Position numbers and translations under genes: made by a program. A stretch of 64,000 bases of DNA from G963665215 sp963665215 (GTDB lineage Bacteria > Chloroflexota > Dehalococcoidia > Lucifugimonadales > CAUZJF01). Positions 59,345-64,000 of this stretch are shown here, piece by piece. The DNA lies in NCBI GenBank assembly GCA_963665215.2, contig CAXXWW010000007.1, positions 83,325 through 147,324 of the forward strand, read 5' to 3'. The notes under the pieces are model-generated. The model saw only the letters and a list, made by a program, of their open reading frames with translations, made no database searches and had not been told where the DNA came from. Position 1 is the first letter of the stretch. The number at the start of each line of letters is the position of its first letter.

Positions 59345-61071
59345 TTAGCCCGAATCCACCGAAGGACACCGATGGACGGCGTGAGGAAAGCGGAAGGGGG
59401 GTGAGGGAGCTACAGGGGAAATAGCCTGGGTTCCATTTGGGGTAGGGAGGTCGGCGGACGGTCTTCATCGCCGCACAGGGGCCCCTATGGCCGTCTGCGG
59501 GAGCTGCGATGCGCGGGATGGCGAGAGAATACGCAGCAGGGAACTCTCTCGGACCGGGCTGGCACGAGTCTGCGGGGATCTTCGGTTGTCCGGTGGGTGG
59601 GTCGGTCGCCGACGGTGCCGTCAGGCCGGGAGTGGAATGGCTCGCAGCCGGGCCAAGGCGCGGCTGAACTTCTCAGCCCAAGGCCAGCGATCCGGAAGAT
59701 GCAGGGTCAACCGGCGTGCCGAGCGGGTGAGCCGTCCGGCCAGGGAGAAGAACCGCCGCCGGAGGGTCTTGGTGGTGGCTATCCGCTCTCCCAGACCGAT
59801 CCGCGCCGTCCAGCGGGCCAGGTTGTGGGCCATCGTCTGGACGGCCAGCCAGGCGCCGTTGGCGGCGAAGCGGCCCGAGGGGAGATGGTTCAGCCCGACG
59901 CCGTACTTGAGGTCGCGTATGGCATTCTCGATCTCGGCGTGGCGGCGATGGTCAGCCTCCAGTTCGAGCAACTCCCCGTCCCGGTCGGTGATGAAGCCAT
60001 GATAGCTGTATTTGGCGAAGAGGGCCAGTTGGGAACCGGGCGTCGGCTTCACCCGCCGGACGATGAGCCGTACCGGCGCGGCGTCCGCCTCGGCCTGGAA
60101 GGGGGTGCAGGTGGTCTCGGCCACATCGGCGGCGCCGTCCATCCAGTAGGGAATGGGAGTCCAGGCATCTTCGGGTATCGCCTCGATGAGATTGCGCAGG
60201 CTCTTGTGCTGGCGGATGGTGATGGAGAAGCGGACATCCATCTTGCGGCAGACGGATACCACGCCATGAGTGTAGAACCCGCTGTCGGCCCGTAGCGTGA
60301 GTCGTCCGTTGGCCCCGGCGTAGCGCACCCGTCCCACCGTCTCCCGCAGGAAGTGGGCGGCGCCGCGGGCGGTGTTGGCCCGGCCCTCGCGCAGCCGGGA
60401 CATCAGCACGTCTCCGGTGCCGGCGGCGATGGCCAGCAGCGGGTGGTAGCCCCGCTTGCCGGTATAGCCGTGGTGGCGTGCGCCCTCCTTGGCCAGTCCG
60501 TAGGTCTCGCAGATGGTGGAATCGAGGTCGATGGTGAACGGCGCGTCGCCGGGTCCGGCCCCAGCGGCCCAGGCCCGGGCCAGCAGCTCCCGGCTCACCC
60601 GGTCCAGCTGGCGGACGTGGCCCCACCGGAAGCTGCGCAGGAAGGTGCCCAGGGTGGATGGCGCCTTGACCGTGCCGCCCAGGGTGCAGGCCGTCCCCCC
60701 GGTGCGCAACACATCGGCGTCGTCAATGCAGTCGCCGCCGGCCTTGGCTGAGGCCACCAGGGTCATCAGCTTGTCTCCGGTGTTGGCCCGCCCCGGCGCG
60801 CCGCCCAGGTCAAGGTGATGGTCAACGAGTTCCCGCAGGCCCAGATGCCCGGCGAGGGTGGCCGGCAGGAGCAGCCCGGCATTGGCCACCAGGCGGTGAT
60901 CGTCAAAGACGATACGGATACGGTCGGGGTGGTTGCGTGGTAGCATCTATTGGGTGCTCCTTCTCTGGGACTGTTTTGCTGTTACAAAACCATTATCCCA
61001 GATTCAGAGGAGCACCCTCTGGCCACTTCAGGATGCTAACCAAACGCCCTCCCTCGGTGGATTCGGGCTAA
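59345..61071 (-). mobile_element. IS1380-family element, copy 2
   Basis: 1727 bp with perfect TTAGCCCG/CGGGCTAA ends. Same orientation as copy 1. The left 1.3 kb is nearly identical to copy 1, whereas the right 0.4 kb is clearly diverged in patches. No matching target duplication is seen. Confidence 0.88.
59621..60946 (-). CDS. IS1380-family transposase
   Basis: 441 residues, intact and equal in length to copy 1. The catalytic residues lie in FTIDLDSTICETYG, TLRADSGFYTH and ADHRRHAEIENA. Differences from copy 1 cluster in the first 70 residues (for example LRELVDHHLDLGGAPGRANT against LPELVRQRLDLGDAPGRANT) and around AWAAGAGPGDAPF. Confidence 0.93.
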   Translation of the reverse strand: MLPRNHPDRIRIVFDDHRLVANAGLLLPATLAGHLGLRELVDHHLDLGGAPGRANTGDKLMTLVASAKAGGDCIDDADVLRTGGTACTLGGTVKAPSTLGTFLRSFRWGHVRQLDRVSRELLARAWAAGAGPGDAPFTIDLDSTICETYGLAKEGARHHGYTGKRGYHPLLAIAAGTGDVLMSRLREGRANTARGAAHFLRETVGRVRYAGANGRLTLRADSGFYTHGVVSVCRKMDVRFSITIRQHKSLRNLIEAIPEDAWTPIPYWMDGAADVAETTCTPFQAEADAAPVRLIVRRVKPTPGSQLALFAKYSYHGFITDRDGELLELEADHRRHAEIENAIRDLKYGVGLNHLPSGRFAANGAWLAVQTMAHNLARWTARIGLGERIATTKTLRRRFFSLAGRLTRSARRLTLHLPDRWPWAEKFSRALARLRAIPLPA

Positions 61072-61274
61072 GGAACATCAGGAAGTTAGTAAATCCAAAT
61101 ATCCAAAAGCTACAGGCCGCATCGGAAAGCGTTAAAGATGCAATGACTTCCACTGCGGGTCAGGCACGGGGTCTTTGGAGAGACGGAGTCTCCCTCTCGA
61201 AAAACAAAGCCAAAGCGCTTGCGGCCTCACACAATCTTGATTCTCTCGTAAAAAGTCTGTGTAGGTTGAATTAG
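61072..61274 (+). pseudogene. 3' fragment of a gene severed by IS1380 copy 2
   Basis: The frame reads NIRKLVNPNIQKLQAASESV then KDAMTSTAGQARGLWRDGVS and ALAASHNLDSLVKSL before TAG. It is helical and polar, begins exactly at the IS boundary, and lacks a start of its own. The missing 5' part was not found in the window. Family unknown. Confidence 0.5.
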
Positions 61275-61351
61275 AACAAACGTACCCACACCTGGGTACA
61301 ATATACAGTCTCTGTTCCGCACACTACCCCAACATACGGTAGCGCGCAGAT

Positions 61352-62083
61352 GTGCTAAATCGCTGGAACTTCCTCAAAACGGGTTTTTACGAGGGAATCA
61401 ATCTTACGCCGACATACATCTCTCCCGACGTGTTCAATCTCCAGGGTGAGCGCTACACAATTTGCGGCAGTGATTCTCAAGGTAGTTCATCCGAGGAGAC
61501 GTCGAAGCTTCAGCTACACGTAGGTGCGTTGGTTGGACACTTCAAACACTCTGGAGATGGTGAATTCACTGTGGCGTTGGCTCGCAGCGACGGTGGCTTC
61601 GAGGTACTGGGTGCGGACGCGGGAGAGGGCGATTGGATAGGGGCTTGGCAAGTCAAAGGTAGCTGGCTGGGATGGCTTAGGCCAGGTAAATCCAGGGATG
61701 GCTGGTTAAGTCAGGTGAATCCTGGCGGATATCGTCTGAAGGTCGAAGCGTCAGGCAATTGGATGTTTCGTCTCATTCAGCCTGCCTTGAATCAGTCCCC
61801 CTCCGGCATTCCCTATCGTTGCGAAGGCGCTGCCGGTAGTCAGGTTGCTGGTCTCTTCAAGGTTGGCTCCCACCCGCTGCGAGTCAGGGCTCAGCATGAT
61901 GGTGGCGGCTCGTTCTTGGTACGCCTGATCAGCCTTGACGGTACTGACGAACGCGATGTCGTCGAGGAAGAGGGTCAAACCCACCTTGAGGAGCATCCTA
62001 TTGAAGCCATGCCCGGCAAAGAGTATTTGCTATTCGCTAAGGCTGGCGGTACTTGGGAGTTGGAGTTCACGGAAGGTTACTAG
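61352..62083 (+). CDS. Hypothetical protein with two beta-sandwich-like repeats
   Basis: 243 residues from GTG. Two related halves are visible: about 50-145 (LQLHVGALVGHFKHSGDGEF, TVALARSDGGFEV, GGYRLKVEASGNWMFRL) and about 160-243 (VAGLFKVGSHPLRVRAQHDG, GSFLVRLISLDGTDE, KEYLLFAKAGGTWELEF). Each resembles a small jelly-roll ending in G.W...., like pre-peptidase or lectin-type domains. No signal peptide is seen, so either the N-terminus is truncated or the protein is intracellular. The stop overlaps the end of the disrupted minus-strand gene by three bases. Confidence 0.6.
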   Translation: MLNRWNFLKTGFYEGINLTPTYISPDVFNLQGERYTICGSDSQGSSSEETSKLQLHVGALVGHFKHSGDGEFTVALARSDGGFEVLGADAGEGDWIGAWQVKGSWLGWLRPGKSRDGWLSQVNPGGYRLKVEASGNWMFRLIQPALNQSPSGIPYRCEGAAGSQVAGLFKVGSHPLRVRAQHDGGGSFLVRLISLDGTDERDVVEEEGQTHLEEHPIEAMPGKEYLLFAKAGGTWELEFTEGY

Positions 62084-62280
62084 CCATGGGAAGCGGCCAC
62101 TGCCGTCCGGTCTGCTTCCCACCGCATCAGTGCCGACCTGCCCGTCTCATAGGCGAATGTCGTGTGGCATCGCGGGCTACAGAAATACGTGCCTACACGG
62201 TTCAGAGGAAGTCCGTCATCCAGTGCGCTCGAGATGCGCTTTACGGCGGTGTACGCGTAGAGGGTCATCCCAACGGGCAT
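62080..62280 (-). pseudogene. 3' part of a gene split by IS256 copy 2
   Basis: Joined across the element with 63649-63968 (keeping one copy of the 8-bp duplication) this gives an uninterrupted frame of about 170 residues. This part reads VGMTLYAYTAVKRISSALDD then NRVGTYFCSPRCHTTFAYET, with a CxxxC pair that could bind metal. Family unknown. Confidence 0.65.
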
Positions 62281-63648
62281 GAGGTATCTTCAAAAAGTGT
62301 GTAAACAGTCAGGCGGTGTACCCTCTCTCTGAACAACACGGGCTCGAGGCCCAAGAGAGGAGATAGACCGCCCATGAGGAAGGAAAGCACTGAGAGTAGG
62401 TCGGAGTCAAGGCCGGAGTGGGAGCAGTTGGAGGATTGGGTGCGAAGCCAGGTCCAGAGGCTGATCCAGGAGTTGCTGGAGGAGGAGGTGACGGCGTTTC
62501 TGGGAAGGGCGAAGTCGGCGCTCAGATCCGACTCGGACTCAGATACCGGCTATCGGAACGGATACGGCAGAGCCCGGAGGCTTACGCTGAGTTCGGGAAC
62601 GATACAGCTGAGGCGGCCGCGAGTCCGCGATACCGAGGAGCAGTTCGAGAGCCGGCTGCTGCCGCTGTTCGTCAACAGGACCAGGAAGGTTGCTGAGTTG
62701 ATCCCCGAGCTGTACCTGCACGGTCTATCCGAAGGCGACTTCGATCTGGCTTTGCGGGGGCTGCTGGGAGAGGACGCACCGGTATCGGCGAGCACGGTGG
62801 CCCGGTTGAAGGATAAGTGGAACGATGAGCTTGCCCAATGGCGCAGCCGGCCCCTCGATGACCTGGAAGTGGTCTACATGTGGGTGGATGGAGTCTACGT
62901 CAAGGCTGGTCTTGAGAAGGAGAAGGCGGCGGTACTGGTGGTGATGGCGGCCCTGAGCGACGGGAGCAAGGTGGTGGTGAGCGCTGTTCCTGGATACAGG
63001 GAGTCCACAGAGAACTGGTCCGAGGTGCTCAGGGACATCAAGCGCCGGGGCTTGAGCTGCCCGAGGCTGGTGGTTGGAGACGGACACCTGGGCATCTGGG
63101 GAGCTCTGCGCAACGTCTATCCGCAGGCGGCAGAGCAACGCTGCTGGAACCACAAGATCGTAAACGTGCTCGCCAAGCTTCCAAAGCGACAACAGGACCA
63201 GGCCAAGCTCATGCTGGGTACTATCCCCTACGCGCCGACTCGGACAGAGGCTGAGCGGCTCAGGACGGTGTTCACCAGGTGGTGCGGCGACCATTCCTAC
63301 GAGGCGGCCTCAGAGGCCTTGGAGCGGGACTGGGACCGCATGGTCACCTTCTATGACTTCCCAAAGGAGCACTGGGGGCACCTTCGCACGACGAACCCGG
63401 TAGAATCACCCTTCGCGGCCCTCAGGCTTCGGACCGATGCCGCCAAGCGCTACAAGAGGGTCGATCGGGCGATAGCGGTGATCTGGAAAATGTTGATGGT
63501 CGCCGAACAGCGCTTCAGGCGTCTGAAGGCCCCTGAGTTGATCGAAGACGTCTATCTCGGTGCACAGTATGCGGATGGAATCGCCATTGAATCAACGGCT
63601 GAGAAGGTCGCCGCCTGATGTCGTTTACACACCTATTGACGTAACCTC
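62281..63648 (+). mobile_element. IS256-family insertion sequence, copy 2 (complete)
   Basis: 1368 bp with the same 26-bp terminal repeats as copy 1 and a perfect 8-bp target duplication ACGGGCAT (62273-62280 and 63649-63656). It is inverted relative to copy 1 and inserted in the minus-strand gene described at 62080 and 63649. Confidence 0.95.
62374..63618 (+). CDS. IS256-family (mutator-type) transposase
   Basis: 414 residues, intact; the same protein as copy 1 apart from Gly for Arg in LMLGTIPYAP and Val for Ala near the C-terminus. The three catalytic residues are in WVDGVYVK, VVGDGHLG and TNPVESPF. A GAGGAG ribosome site lies about 14 bases upstream of the ATG, slightly long. High identity between copies implies recent spread. 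Confidence 0.95.
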   Translation: MRKESTESRSESRPEWEQLEDWVRSQVQRLIQELLEEEVTAFLGRAKSALRSDSDSDTGYRNGYGRARRLTLSSGTIQLRRPRVRDTEEQFESRLLPLFVNRTRKVAELIPELYLHGLSEGDFDLALRGLLGEDAPVSASTVARLKDKWNDELAQWRSRPLDDLEVVYMWVDGVYVKAGLEKEKAAVLVVMAALSDGSKVVVSAVPGYRESTENWSEVLRDIKRRGLSCPRLVVGDGHLGIWGALRNVYPQAAEQRCWNHKIVNVLAKLPKRQQDQAKLMLGTIPYAPTRTEAERLRTVFTRWCGDHSYEAASEALERDWDRMVTFYDFPKEHWGHLRTTNPVESPFAALRLRTDAAKRYKRVDRAIAVIWKMLMVAEQRFRRLKAPELIEDVYLGAQYADGIAIESTAEKVAA

Positions 63649-63968
63649 ACGGGCATCAGAACAGGGGCGATGGTCACCACCAGTGGTGCGGCGCCAGTGA
63701 GGGCTATGGCTGCCTTTACCGCAAACCCCACGACCGCTCCGGCAGCAGCCCTGTCCTTTATGGCAGTTGCGGCTTCTTTGATGGCTTCCTCACCAGTCTT
63801 GCGTCCCTTTCGGTAGTGGATAGCGTTTTCCACAATGCTGATCGGAGATTCTAGTAGCGCTGCGAACAGCGCTGTTGTCGCAGCTGCCCCGAGGCATTCC
63901 CGAAATACGATACCAGATGTATGGAATGCATTGGTGCCATGCAACCTGAACTCTTCCATCCCCGTCAT
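63649..63968 (-). pseudogene. 5' part of a gene split by IS256 copy 2
   Basis: ATG at 63966-63968 with GAGGGG upstream. Reads LHGTNAFHTSGIVFRECLGA, then TTALFAALLESPISIVENAI, HYRKGRKTGEEAIKEAATAI and a hydrophobic pair of segments (AGAVVGFAVKAAIALTGAAP, LVVTIAPVLMPV) that look like membrane helices. It continues in frame at 62280 on the far side of the element. Probably a small membrane protein with a C-terminal Cys motif; family unknown. Confidence 0.65.
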
Positions 63969-64000
63969 GGTTTCTGCCCCTCGGGACCGATTGAGGCTCT

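Noticed and set aside
276..63648. The window as one large composite transposon bounded by IS256 copies
   Set aside because: Each IS has its own different 8-bp target duplication, and the interior is mostly housekeeping genes.
1..64000. CRISPR array
   Set aside because: No regularly spaced direct repeats of suitable length and no cas genes. The dispersed repeats are irregular and in both orientations, and the TPR repeats are coding.

Overview
The window looks like a chromosomal stretch of an uncultured bacterium, most likely Chloroflexota of the Dehalococcoidia/SAR202 type. This is inferred from the GC-rich coding style and gene mix (CaiB/BaiF CoA-transferase, LLM-class oxidoreductase, M19 dipeptidase, stomatin/NfeD pair, small membrane protein between xerD and uvrC) and from strong AGGAGG ribosome sites with ATG, GTG and TTG starts. 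No rRNA or marker phylogeny was available, so the placement is tentative. Eight sigma70/sigmaA-type promoters with exactly 17-bp spacers can be read by eye.

Layout. 0-9 kb is accessory: a cut IS3 element, an IS256 element, phage-like small-gene remnants, hypothetical genes, a beta-propeller glycosidase-like protein, and two decayed tyrosine integrases on either side of a tRNA-Arg. 9-35 kb is mostly housekeeping: tRNA-His, pepA, a class III aminotransferase, an MBL-fold hydrolase, mtaB, a glutaredoxin-thioredoxin reductase fusion with a premature stop, a sugar kinase, fabF, recJ, lgt, xerD, uvrC, stomatin and NfeD, a tyrosine phosphatase, an M19 dipeptidase and an MFS exporter. 35-42.6 kb is a metabolic block on the plus strand: CaiB-type CoA-transferase, acyl-CoA ligase and acyl-CoA dehydrogenase, then E1 alpha, E1 beta and E2 of a 2-oxo acid dehydrogenase with its own promoter. 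43-53 kb holds a BNR-repeat protein, otsA, an FAH-family hydrolase, a decayed IS630, a TPR lipoprotein, dnaN and a cupredoxin lipoprotein.

53.3-64 kb is a mobile island. A complete tmRNA gene (ssrA) is overlapped in antisense by the 3' end of a large serine recombinase. Behind the recombinase, on the same strand, lie two overlooked small genes, an ImmA-like metallopeptidase gene split by IS1380, and its XRE repressor. Then come fragments of further recombinases, a second IS1380 copy, a two-repeat beta protein, and a gene split by a second IS256 copy inverted relative to the first.

Most notable: two promoter-hairpin-terminator units that look like unannotated structured RNAs or attenuated leaders (about 4110-4239 minus and 13313-13563 plus); the ssrA/serine-recombinase/XRE-ImmA island; the nonsense codon in the thioredoxin reductase; a 200-bp inverted-repeat-bounded element; and a dispersed family of TTCGACAGGCTCAG repeats.
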